A stretch of 64,000 nt of DNA from Pontibacter sp. HSC-14F20 (GTDB lineage Bacteria > Bacteroidota > Bacteroidia > Cytophagales > Hymenobacteraceae): the NCBI RefSeq assembly GCF_019599265.1, contig NZ_JAHZTC010000001.1, positions 248,001 through 312,000 on the forward strand, in the 5' to 3' direction. Below the pieces are notes generated by a model. The model worked only from the letters and a program-made list of their open reading frames with translations. It had not been told where the DNA came from and made no database searches. Made by a program: the position numbers and the translations under genes. Shown in pieces: positions 1 through 7,436 of the stretch. How positions within the stretch are numbered: position 1 is the stretch's first letter; every line of letters starts with the position of its first letter.

Positions 1-91
1 TTTTACATCTTTTTTCTATAAATAATTGATTATTAGCCGGAACCTATTAACTTTCGTATATAAGGCAATCCGGATAAAAAAGCATGAGGTT

Positions 92-226
92 ATGGAGATA
101 TTTATCATCTTAACAGTACTGTCGATTTATGCAGTAGGCTACCTGTTGTACTACATGTATGGCAAAGAGGAGCAGAAATACCGAAAGTACGACCGCTATC
201 AAAAGTATGACCGCTATCAGGTATAG
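92..226 (+). CDS. Small single-pass membrane protein, 44 aa
   Basis: The reading frame is open further upstream, to position 26, but I prefer the ATG at 92. From there the protein opens with Met-Glu-Ile and a hydrophobic helix (about residues 2-25), followed by a short charged tail rich in Lys, Tyr and Arg with a repeated KYDRYQ unit. That is the form of a one-helix inner membrane peptide with a cytoplasmic tail. The stop codon lies inside a copy of the CAGGTATAG repeat. I do not recognise a family. Two hairpins follow the gene, and the second is shared with the convergent ACP-like gene. Confidence 0.5.
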   Translation: MEIFIILTVLSIYAVGYLLYYMYGKEEQKYRKYDRYQKYDRYQV

Positions 227-251
227 GGTCAACCAATACTGTTTGTGTTTT

Positions 252-278
252 CAGTTCGCGGGCGCTGACCGCGAACTG
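252..278. terminator. GC-rich hairpin after the small membrane protein gene
   Basis: Perfect 10-bp arms (CAGTTCGCGG and its complement) at 252-261 and 269-278 enclose a 7-nt loop. There is no clear T-run. The hairpin lies just upstream of the longer palindrome at 281-331. Confidence 0.4.
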
Positions 279-280
279 TT

Positions 281-331
281 ACGCCATGAAAAAAGGTGCT
301 GAACTATATTCAGCACCTTTTTTCATGGCGT
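281..331. terminator. Bidirectional terminator, 23-bp perfect inverted repeat
   Basis: Positions 281-303 and 309-331 are perfect complements with a 5-nt loop. The arms contain an A6/T6 run, so the structure can end transcripts from both sides. It sits between convergent genes (92-226 on + and 355-597 on -), as expected for a shared terminator. Confidence 0.75.
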
Positions 332-354
332 AAATCAAATGGGAAATTTTGAGC

Positions 355-597
355 TTATCTGGCAGTGCTCAACTGCAGGTAATTAACCAGGTCATCTATT
401 GAGTAAACCGGTACTTCGTCCGGAATCACGACATTATACCTCTTCTCTACTGCCAGTATAATATCTACCACATCAACTATATCCAATCCATTTTCCCAAA
501 GGCCTTTGGGACCGGAAAGTTTATGGGGGGCGATTGTTTTTAATCTGCTTACCAGATTAAGTACCTCACTGTACAAGGTAGTTCTAGGATCTGCCAT
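355..597 (-). CDS. Acyl-carrier-protein-like protein lacking the phosphopantetheine serine
   Basis: This 80-residue protein has the length and pattern of an acyl carrier protein. Helix II reads GLDIVDVVDIILAVEKRY and is followed by VVIPDEVP, close to the family pattern around the D-S-L motif. In ordinary ACPs the serine of Asp-Ser-Leu carries 4'-phosphopantetheine. Here the motif reads Asp-Ile-Val-Asp, with an ATA codon for Ile in place of Ser, so the protein cannot be loaded the usual way. It stands alone and converges on a small membrane protein gene. It may be a structural or regulatory ACP homologue. The fold is supported by the sequence; the role is unknown. Confidence 0.7.
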   Translation of the reverse strand: MADPRTTLYSEVLNLVSRLKTIAPHKLSGPKGLWENGLDIVDVVDIILAVEKRYNVVIPDEVPVYSIDDLVNYLQLSTAR

Positions 598-627
598 ATG
601 CTTAAAATAAAAGGTAGTGTTTCCTGT

Positions 628-660
628 TCTCCTCCTGCCTTTAGTTCTGGCAGGAGGAGA
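628..660 (-). terminator. Hairpin downstream of the RND pump gene
   Basis: Arms at 628-639 and 649-660 (12 bp, perfect) enclose a 9-nt loop, just after the stop codon of the RND pump gene. It is probably the end of the efflux operon transcript. Confidence 0.6.
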
Positions 661-679
661 GAGGATTTTAAATTAGATC

Positions 680-3600
680 TTAGTGCGCATACTCGTGCGC
701 CATTTTCCTTTCTTCGAGTGCTTTGGTTTCGTGCTCCAGTTCTTCCAATATTTTCTCTTCCAGCACGATCACAGTTTTCTTGTCCCAGCCGAACTTTGCC
801 AGGATGCGGTCAAAACCGTAGTAGATGATCGGCACCACGATCAGAGTCAGGAACATAGATGAGCTCAGACCACCGATCAAAGCCCAGGCCAGACCGTTCT
901 TGGTCGCGGCCACGGAGCCACCTGCCAGTGCGATCGGCAACATACCAATCACCATCGCAAGCGTCGTCATCAGGATCGGACGGAAACGGATACGAACTGC
1001 TTCGGTCAGGGCTGCTTTCACCTCCACGCCTTCATCTTTCAGCTTGTTGGTAAAGTCAACCACCATAATCGCGTTTTTCGCTACCAGACCAATCATCATA
1101 ATGATACCCAGGATCGAGAAGATACTCAGTGCCTGTTGTGCCAGCGCAAGTGCCAGTAAGGCACCAATGATCGCCAGCGGTATAGAGAACAGTACTACCA
1201 GTGGGTATACATAAGAGTCGTACAGGGCCACCATGATCAGGTATACAAAGATGATAGAGGCCAGCAAGGCGATACCCAGCGTACCAAAACCTTCGCTCTG
1301 GTTTTTCATGTCGCCACCAAACTCGTAGCTCACACCTTTTGGCGCTTCTACTGCCGCGAGTTTCTCCTGAATCTCTGCACCGATCGAACCAGACGGACGA
1401 CCGATTACCTGCGAGTTCACGTTCACGGAAGTTACACGGTTGTAGCGCTCCAGCTGCGAAGGACCTGTTGACTGACGGATATCAGCAAACTGACCCAGAC
1501 GCACCAGTTGGCCCGTATTGTTCACAAAAGACAGGTTAGCAATATCTGTCACGCTGCGGCGGTCAAACTCGTCGAGGCGGATGTTGATGTCATAGTCTTC
1601 AGTACCGGAGCGGAATGTCACGTCGGAGTTACCACTAAAGGCCAGCTGCATGCTTGCACCTACGTTCTCCAGCGACAGGCCTACGTTGGCCATCTTATCA
1701 CGGTCCACAACTACTTCAATTTCCGGGTTACCACCTTCCACTGACATCTCGACGTCGGCCGTACCAGACACACCTTCTACCACGCGCATTACCTGCTGCG
1801 AGAAATTCATCACACTGTCCAGGTTAGAACCTGAAATAATCAGCTGGATTGGCGCTTGTGAGTTACCAACCAGACCTACCGGCACCGGTGTCACTTCCAC
1901 GTTCGGAAGTTTGCTCTCGATGTCAGCTTTGGCCTGACGGCTAAACTGGTCGGTGCTGAACGTACGCTCCTTCACGTCAATCAACGTCACTGATACTTCC
2001 GATTTATAAGCTGTGTTCTGACCCTGCTGTGCTGAAGAAGTAGTACCAACTGTGGTAAACACTTTCGATACTTCCGGGAAAGACTCCAGGTATTGCTCTA
2101 CCTGGCGTGTTGCAAAGTTGGTCTGCTCTACGGTTGAGTTCTTTGGTAACTCCAGCTGCAAGCTTACTTCACCACGGTCACCGGCAGGTATAAAGGCCGA
2201 ACCGATAAAGCCGAGTGGCACGAGTGCAAACGAAGCAACCAGCAAGATTATGGTTACGGACAGCGTAATAAACTTGTGGTTAAAAGCCCACTGCAGTGCT
2301 GACGTAAAGCCGTCAATAATGCGGTCCAGCACGCGCTCAAAAGCCAGAATGAAGCGACCGAAAATGTTTTTATCAGAAATATGCTCTAAACGTGAGAAAC
2401 GGCTGGCCAATAGCGGAATCAGGGTGAAGGCTACGAACAATGAGATCATCGTTGAAACGGCCACTACCACGGCAAATTGACGCAGAATGTCTGATACCAG
2501 ACCCGAAGAAAGGGCGATAGGTATAAACACCACCGAAATTACGAGCGTGATAGATGTAACAGTCGCCATGATTTCACGAATACCGTCGTAAGCAGCTTGT
2601 GCCGGCTTTTTGCCCATTTCCATGTGGCGGTGAATGTTCTCAATTACCACAATGGCGTCATCCACCAGGATACCTACTACAAGCGAAAGCGCCAGCAGCG
2701 ACATCAGGTTAAGCGAATAACCAAACAGGTACATGAAAATAAAGGTTGCCACCAGGGAGGCAGGTATAGAGATCATTACGATCACCGCATTTCGGAACGA
2801 GTGCAGGAACAGCAACATCACAACTGCCACCAGGATCACCGCAATCATCAAGTCATGGAGTACCGAGTCGGCTGCCTCCAGTGTAAAGTCAGAGGAGTCG
2901 TTGGCGATGTTGAAGTTCAATCCTACATCAGCGTATGAGAGCTCCAGATCAGCCAAGGCTTCTTTTGTCAGACGGCTTACCTCTACAGCGTTGGCATCTG
3001 ACTGCTTCTGAATCGTGATACCCACGGAAGGGTTGCTGTTTACGCGGGTTAATACTTCAATATCTTTCTGCGTATCCTGTACTTCTGCTACGTCGCCCAG
3101 GCGCACAATACCGTTCGCATCTTCACGCACGATTAGGCTTCGCAGTTGGTCCAGCGACTCGAACTTACCAGCCAGACGAATCTGGGTTTGTCCGCTTTCC
3201 TGCTTGATCTTACCCGTAGGGAAGTCGAGGTTGGAGTTGCGGATCTTCTGCTGTACCTGCAGGATAGAGAGGTTATAAGCCTCCAGTTTGTTGGCGTCGA
3301 TGTTCACTTTGATCTCGCGCTCCTGGCCACCCAGAATTTTGATGGCAGCCATACCTGGTATGCGCGATAGCTCTGGCTTGATCTTTTTATCGATCAGGTC
3401 ATAGAACTCGGTTGGCGACATATTGGCCGTGGCACCCATCTTGATGATCGGGAGGTCGTCGAGGTCAAACTTGTTAAGCGTGGGCGACTCGGCATCATCC
3501 GGCAGATTGGCCAGAATGGTGTTGATCTTTCGCTGCGCATCCTGCAGGGCCAGGTCCACGTTGGTGCCCTGGTTCAGTTCCACTACAATAATAGAGAAAC

Positions 3601-3859
3601 TCTCCAGAGAAGTACTACGCATTGTCTTCACGTTCTCGAGTGCCGATAAGGCCTCCTCGATCTCTTTGGTCACCGAGTTCTCTACCTCGTTAGGAGAGGC
3701 ACCCGGATAAATGGTAGAGATGGTCAGTACCGGTGGGTTGAACTTCGGAAGAAGCTCGTAGTTCAGCGACATGTAGCTCGCAACACCCAGCAGTGTGAGG
3801 ACCGTGAAGACCACCACCACCAGGGTTGAGCGCTGTATGGATATTTTGGTTATGTTCAT
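680..3859 (-). CDS. RND-family efflux pump inner membrane permease (AcrB-like)
   Basis: The 1059-residue length, the N-terminal transmembrane helix and the two repeated halves with large periplasmic loops are those of the AcrB/HAE1 group, which exports drugs or other small molecules with proton import. In TM4 the sequence VVGILVDDAIVVIENI gives the proton-relay pair Asp400-Asp401. In TM10 GLVAKNAIMVVDF gives the partner Lys928. The paired acidic residues argue for a multidrug/hydrophobic-substrate pump rather than a heavy-metal (CusA) type, but substrates cannot be read from the sequence. It is the last gene of an operon with adaptor, TolC-like channel and regulator; 32 bp separate it from the adaptor gene. 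Confidence 0.95.
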   Translation of the reverse strand: MNITKISIQRSTLVVVVFTVLTLLGVASYMSLNYELLPKFNPPVLTISTIYPGASPNEVENSVTKEIEEALSALENVKTMRSTSLESFSIIVVELNQGTNVDLALQDAQRKINTILANLPDDAESPTLNKFDLDDLPIIKMGATANMSPTEFYDLIDKKIKPELSRIPGMAAIKILGGQEREIKVNIDANKLEAYNLSILQVQQKIRNSNLDFPTGKIKQESGQTQIRLAGKFESLDQLRSLIVREDANGIVRLGDVAEVQDTQKDIEVLTRVNSNPSVGITIQKQSDANAVEVSRLTKEALADLELSYADVGLNFNIANDSSDFTLEAADSVLHDLMIAVILVAVVMLLFLHSFRNAVIVMISIPASLVATFIFMYLFGYSLNLMSLLALSLVVGILVDDAIVVIENIHRHMEMGKKPAQAAYDGIREIMATVTSITLVISVVFIPIALSSGLVSDILRQFAVVVAVSTMISLFVAFTLIPLLASRFSRLEHISDKNIFGRFILAFERVLDRIIDGFTSALQWAFNHKFITLSVTIILLVASFALVPLGFIGSAFIPAGDRGEVSLQLELPKNSTVEQTNFATRQVEQYLESFPEVSKVFTTVGTTSSAQQGQNTAYKSEVSVTLIDVKERTFSTDQFSRQAKADIESKLPNVEVTPVPVGLVGNSQAPIQLIISGSNLDSVMNFSQQVMRVVEGVSGTADVEMSVEGGNPEIEVVVDRDKMANVGLSLENVGASMQLAFSGNSDVTFRSGTEDYDINIRLDEFDRRSVTDIANLSFVNNTGQLVRLGQFADIRQSTGPSQLERYNRVTSVNVNSQVIGRPSGSIGAEIQEKLAAVEAPKGVSYEFGGDMKNQSEGFGTLGIALLASIIFVYLIMVALYDSYVYPLVVLFSIPLAIIGALLALALAQQALSIFSILGIIMMIGLVAKNAIMVVDFTNKLKDEGVEVKAALTEAVRIRFRPILMTTLAMVIGMLPIALAGGSVAATKNGLAWALIGGLSSSMFLTLIVVPIIYYGFDRILAKFGWDKKTVIVLEEKILEELEHETKALEERKMAHEYAH

Positions 3860-3891
3860 TTCTTAATATTCTTGAGAAAGAAGATTTTCTG

Positions 3892-4947
3892 TTATTTCAG
3901 CACGTTAACTTTCATGCCTTCACGCAGGTTGATCTGGCCGCTGCGAACTACCTGCTCGCCTGGCTTCACACCATCCAGAATTTCTACCTGGTCCTGCGTT
4001 ACCACGCCTACACGTACCGGGCGCTGGCTGGCCTGTCCGTCTTTCACCACATACACAATTGGGTTCTGGATGCTACCCACTATCGCTTCACGTGGCAACA
4101 GCATGGCGTCACGCTGGTCGGCTACGTCGAAGAAAGCGGTGCCATACATACCGGCACGCAGGTTGTTGTTAGCGGCATTTTTCACTTCCACTTCCACATC
4201 AAACTTCAGGGTAGGGTCAGCCTGGGCGGCAATAGCCGTTACCACGCCTTCATACTCCTGGCCTGAACCTGCATCGGCTTTCACTTTCACTTTGTCGCCT
4301 TTGTTGATCAGCAGTACTTCGCTTTCAGAAGCTTTCACTTTCAGTTTCAGCTTGTCCACGTTCACAATGTCGTACAGCTTCGTGCCTGCATTCAGGTATG
4401 AGCCTATTTCTACATAGATTTCGTTTATCTCGCCACTGATAGGGGCTGTGATACGTGTTTTGGTCAGGCGCTGACGGGCAGCTACCAATTGGCCTGCCGT
4501 AGCTTTTGCATTCAGGCGGGCATCTTCCAGCTGACGCTTGGTGATGGCATCTCCTGCAGCCAGGTTCTCGAAACGCTCAAGGTCACGCTTGGCTTTTTCG
4601 GCATTGGTTTGGGCTGTAGCAAGGTCGGCAGCCATGGTGTTGCTTTCTACCTGTACCAGCAGTTCGCCCGCTTTCACTTTATCGCCTTTGCGCTTGAGCA
4701 CGCTTTTGATCTGACCTTGTGTTTCAGATAGCAGCGTTAGGCTCTGGATCGGAGCGAAGTTGCCTTGCGCCGTAAAAGACTTGTCGAGTTTGGCGGAAGC
4801 TACTTCGGTAATGGTGACAGGTATAGCATCGCTCTTGATGGAGGCTACGGCAGCGTTGGCAGCCATTTGCTCTTTGTTGCTCATCAGCTTAAAGCCTATA
4901 GCGCCCAAAATCACGATTACGACTACGATATAAATCAGCTTTTTCAT
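3892..4947 (-). CDS. RND efflux periplasmic adaptor subunit (AcrA/MFP family)
   Basis: The 351-residue protein starts with a single hydrophobic helix (residues 3-20) that would anchor or export it. It continues with the split biotinyl-lipoyl domain, whose halves are around 80-105 (GDKVKAGELLVQVES) and 170-200 (ITAPISGEI, GSYLNAGTKL). An alpha-helical hairpin rich in Ala, Lys and Gln lies between them, and beta-barrel and membrane-proximal domains follow (RVGVVTQDQVEI). This layout is typical of HlyD/AcrA adaptors, which bridge the RND pump and the outer membrane channel. It lies between the genes for those two partners, 17 bp from the TolC-like gene. Confidence 0.94.
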   Translation of the reverse strand: MKKLIYIVVVIVILGAIGFKLMSNKEQMAANAAVASIKSDAIPVTITEVASAKLDKSFTAQGNFAPIQSLTLLSETQGQIKSVLKRKGDKVKAGELLVQVESNTMAADLATAQTNAEKAKRDLERFENLAAGDAITKRQLEDARLNAKATAGQLVAARQRLTKTRITAPISGEINEIYVEIGSYLNAGTKLYDIVNVDKLKLKVKASESEVLLINKGDKVKVKADAGSGQEYEGVVTAIAAQADPTLKFDVEVEVKNAANNNLRAGMYGTAFFDVADQRDAMLLPREAIVGSIQNPIVYVVKDGQASQRPVRVGVVTQDQVEILDGVKPGEQVVRSGQINLREGMKVNVLK

Positions 4948-4964
4948 TTTGTTCTTTGTGATGC

Positions 4965-6317
4965 TTATTTAATTAATGTGTTTAGGTCGCCGGTAGCTTT
5001 CAGGTAGCCAAGTTGGGCCAGCTGGTACTTCAGCATTTCGTTATTCAGATTTGTTTTGGCTTCGCGCAGACTCACTTCAGCTTCCAGTAGGTCAGTCAGC
5101 GGAGAGATGCCTTCTTTGTACAGGTCATTCGTGGTGTCGTATACCTCCTGGGCCAGGGCCACATTCTGCTCCTGCGCCGCTATGGACGACGAGCTGTTCT
5201 GCAGCTGGCTGATCGAGTTCTCAAGCGCCACTTCCAGGTTCTTGGTCAGTTTCTGGCGATCCGCCTCCAGCGACTTTAGGGTATATTCGGTCTGCTTGAT
5301 CTGGGAATGTTTTTTCAATCCATCAAAGATCGGGATGTTGAGCTGCAAACCGACGATACCAGTACTAAACCAGGGCTGACTAGAGTCAAAGAAGTTAAAC
5401 TCTTTGCGCATGGCATTGTACTGGAGGGTTCCGGTAGCAGACAGGGTAGGGTAGTAGCCGGACTTGATGTTCTGCATTTGCAAATCTGTCAGTTCGGTCT
5501 GCTTGTTGAGTAACTCCAGTTGCGTTTGTCCCTGCACCAGGTCTTTGCTACTGTTAAATGCGGCAGCACCTGTATCGAGCGTAATGGTAGCGTCTGTCAG
5601 GGCTATACCTTCTTCCAGTGGCATACCCATAAAGAACTTCAGCACGTTCATTTGCTGGTCAAGCGCGCTGGTTAGCGTTTGTAGCTGTGTCTCGAGGTTT
5701 GTTTTGTTTACCTTGATGCGGTTCACGTCCACTTTTCGGGCCAGGTCGTTTTCGTACTGCAACTGCAGGATCTTGCCTAATTGGTCCAGTCGGGCCAGGT
5801 TAGCGTTGATGATCTCGAACTGCTCTTTTGTCTGCAAAATCTGGAAATAAGAAGAGCTCACGTTGTACATTACTTCTTCTTCGGTCATGACCTTGCGCAG
5901 GCGGTAGAGGTCCTCGCTGCTTTTGGCTGCCTTAAGTCCTACAAAATAAGACTGGTTAAACAGCAATTGCGACAGCTGTATACCTGCTGAAGCATTGTAT
6001 TTGGTACCGAACTGCACCGGGATCATCTCGTCTGGCTTGCCCTCAAATACGTTCGGGATCACCTGCACCGGGATGGCCGGATACATATTAAAGTTACCGA
6101 AGCCATTTACCTGCGGCAAACCAGTGCTCTTGGCCTCTTTTACCATGTATTTGGCGCTCAGTTGGTCATACGAAGCCTTTTGCATGTCTTCGTTATGCTC
6201 CAGCGCGTACGTGATGGCCTCCTGCAGACTCAGCGTCTGTACATCGGGCTTTTCCTGCGCCACAACCGGCTTCACGAAAAGCATGGCCAATCCGACTACT
6301 AAATATTTGATTTTCAC
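4965..6317 (-). CDS. TolC-family outer membrane efflux channel
   Basis: The 450-residue protein has a signal peptide ending near VVAQEKP (about residue 21). It contains two structural repeats of the outer membrane efflux protein family, rich in long amphipathic helices and Gln/Asn/Leu. Motifs such as YPTLSATG, the LEAEVSLREAKTNLNN segment and a C-terminal YQLAQLGYLKATG are typical. It would form the trimeric exit duct for the adjacent adaptor and RND pump. A candidate operator palindrome lies upstream at 6352-6371, so expression may be controlled by the neighbouring GbsR/MarR-type protein. Confidence 0.94.
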   Translation of the reverse strand: MKIKYLVVGLAMLFVKPVVAQEKPDVQTLSLQEAITYALEHNEDMQKASYDQLSAKYMVKEAKSTGLPQVNGFGNFNMYPAIPVQVIPNVFEGKPDEMIPVQFGTKYNASAGIQLSQLLFNQSYFVGLKAAKSSEDLYRLRKVMTEEEVMYNVSSSYFQILQTKEQFEIINANLARLDQLGKILQLQYENDLARKVDVNRIKVNKTNLETQLQTLTSALDQQMNVLKFFMGMPLEEGIALTDATITLDTGAAAFNSSKDLVQGQTQLELLNKQTELTDLQMQNIKSGYYPTLSATGTLQYNAMRKEFNFFDSSQPWFSTGIVGLQLNIPIFDGLKKHSQIKQTEYTLKSLEADRQKLTKNLEVALENSISQLQNSSSSIAAQEQNVALAQEVYDTTNDLYKEGISPLTDLLEAEVSLREAKTNLNNEMLKYQLAQLGYLKATGDLNTLIK

Positions 6318-6351
6318 GTTTTTAGTTTATTGTGTTTAGATATAATTAGTA

Positions 6352-6371
6352 AGTTCTGAAAATAATGAACT
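6352..6371. promoter_or_regulatory. Candidate operator AGTTC-N10-GAACT, copy 1
   Basis: The half-sites AGTTC (6352-6356) and GAACT (6367-6371) are separated by exactly 10 nt, in the 69-bp gap before the TolC-like gene. The same half-sites with the same spacing occur upstream of the regulator gene at 6903-6922. The matching architecture makes both likely binding sites for the GbsR/MarR-type protein encoded between them. Confidence 0.55.
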
Positions 6372-6386
6372 GTAAGAATAAAAAAA

Positions 6387-6848
6387 TTATTTCCGGGTCA
6401 TCTCCCACTCATCAATCAGGTCGGGCAACTTGTTTTTCATATAATCCAAGAAGCTGATGAAGTCATTCAGCTTAGTGTCGTAGATTGGGTTTTCGCGCTT
6501 TCTGACTTCCATTACACGTTTCAGTAATCCGTTCAGGTGGCTCAGATCTTCCATTTTCTTTGAAAACAGGTCACGCCAGTTAGATGACTTGATGCGGAAG
6601 TAGCGCTTACGGTCGCCCGGGAATGTGGTATACTCGATGTGCCCGGTGTTGAGCAGCATGTTCAAGGCGTTGCTGGTAGCGCTTTTGCTGATGTTTAGTG
6701 TTTCACTAATATCATCAAAAGTGAGTTCCGCGCGGTCAGAAACAAGCAGCAGCCCCATTACCCGTGCCACAGCAGGCTGAAAGCCGTTGTTCTCCTGATA
6801 AATGCCAAATTCCTCGATCAGGCTAAGCTGTTGTTCGCTAAGAGTCAT
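6387..6848 (-). CDS. GbsR/MarR-family transcriptional regulator of the efflux operon
   Basis: The 153-residue protein has a winged-helix domain (about residues 20-95) with the typical run FDDISETLNISKSATSNALNML (recognition helix SKSATSNALN) and a wing near FPGDRKRYFRI. A helical C-terminal part is probably the dimerisation region. This is the layout of the GbsR branch of MarR-like regulators, which often repress efflux or osmolyte genes. It is the first gene of the RND operon and is flanked on both sides by the palindrome AGTTC-N10-GAACT, which suggests autoregulation and direct control of the tolC-adaptor-pump genes. The ligand is unknown. Confidence 0.88.
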   Translation of the reverse strand: MTLSEQQLSLIEEFGIYQENNGFQPAVARVMGLLLVSDRAELTFDDISETLNISKSATSNALNMLLNTGHIEYTTFPGDRKRYFRIKSSNWRDLFSKKMEDLSHLNGLLKRVMEVRKRENPIYDTKLNDFISFLDYMKNKLPDLIDEWEMTRK

Positions 6849-6879
6849 ATTATACCTTTCTTTTAAAGAATTAACGATA

Positions 6880-6924
6880 CAAAGGTAATAGTTAGTTTCA
6901 TTAGTTCATAATTTGCAGAACTAA
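6880..6924 (-). promoter_or_regulatory. Promoter and operator copy 2 of the efflux operon
   Basis: On the minus strand the -7 element TACCTTTG (consensus TAnnTTTG of Bacteroidota sigma-A) lies at 6880-6887. About 15-35 nt upstream of it sits TTAGTTC-N10-GAACTAA (6901-6924), overlapping where the -33 region must be. The same AGTTC-N10-GAACT core occurs at 6352-6371. This position fits repression of the regulator and the operon by blocking RNA polymerase. Confidence 0.6.
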
Positions 6925-6958
6925 ATTTTTGCTATAATCTGAACATTCAGTTTGCTCC

Positions 6959-7414
6959 TTATTCCAGCATGCGTCTCAAATAGTTGATTTGGCCGAGGTG
7001 ATAGTTTAAATGACCGTAAAGGTGTATCATGAAAAAGCTGACGGTCATTTCATAACCAAGCACCTGCTGCGGATAGGTTTCCTGTAGTTCGTTTTCGGTG
7101 AGGCGCCCGAATGTATGGGAGACAATGCGCTTTACCTCGGCAATTTTTTCAAGCAATTCCTTCCTGGCAATATTCCGGAGGTTAAATTCTGCATCCCGGT
7201 TCCGGACATAGCCACTCTGGCCCAGTATAGCTCCGATATAGGTATTAAGATTCCCCACCAGGTGCAGGCAGAGGTTTCCGGCAGAATTACTTATTTGCCC
7301 TTTCGTTTTCCATAAGTTTTCCTCCTCTTCGAATGCCAGAATCTCGTTTGAGAGCCTTTCCAGTTCCCGATCAAACAAATGGCGTAGTTCAGTTGACATT
7401 TGCTGCATGTTCAA
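6959..7414 (-). CDS. DinB-like protein (DUF1572 type), 151 aa
   Basis: The protein has the four-helix outline of DinB/YfiT-like proteins, with His residues in the expected places: HLVGNLNTYIG near residue 51 and HLYGHLNYHLGQINYLRR near the C-terminus. They could form the metal site found in many members. In several bacteria DinB relatives act as thiol-dependent S-transferases; the role here is not known. Another in-frame ATG lies three codons inside. The gene follows the treZ-like gene by only 22 bp on the same strand, so it may be cotranscribed with it. Confidence 0.7.
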   Translation of the reverse strand: MNMQQMSTELRHLFDRELERLSNEILAFEEEENLWKTKGQISNSAGNLCLHLVGNLNTYIGAILGQSGYVRNRDAEFNLRNIARKELLEKIAEVKRIVSHTFGRLTENELQETYPQQVLGYEMTVSFFMIHLYGHLNYHLGQINYLRRMLE

Positions 7415-7436
7415 TTTCTTTATACTTTTTCATTTA

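Noticed and set aside
598..3710. Several open frames on the + strand opposite the RND pump gene
   Set aside because: They mirror the codons of the well-supported minus-strand gene, have no family features and no start signals, so they are shadows.
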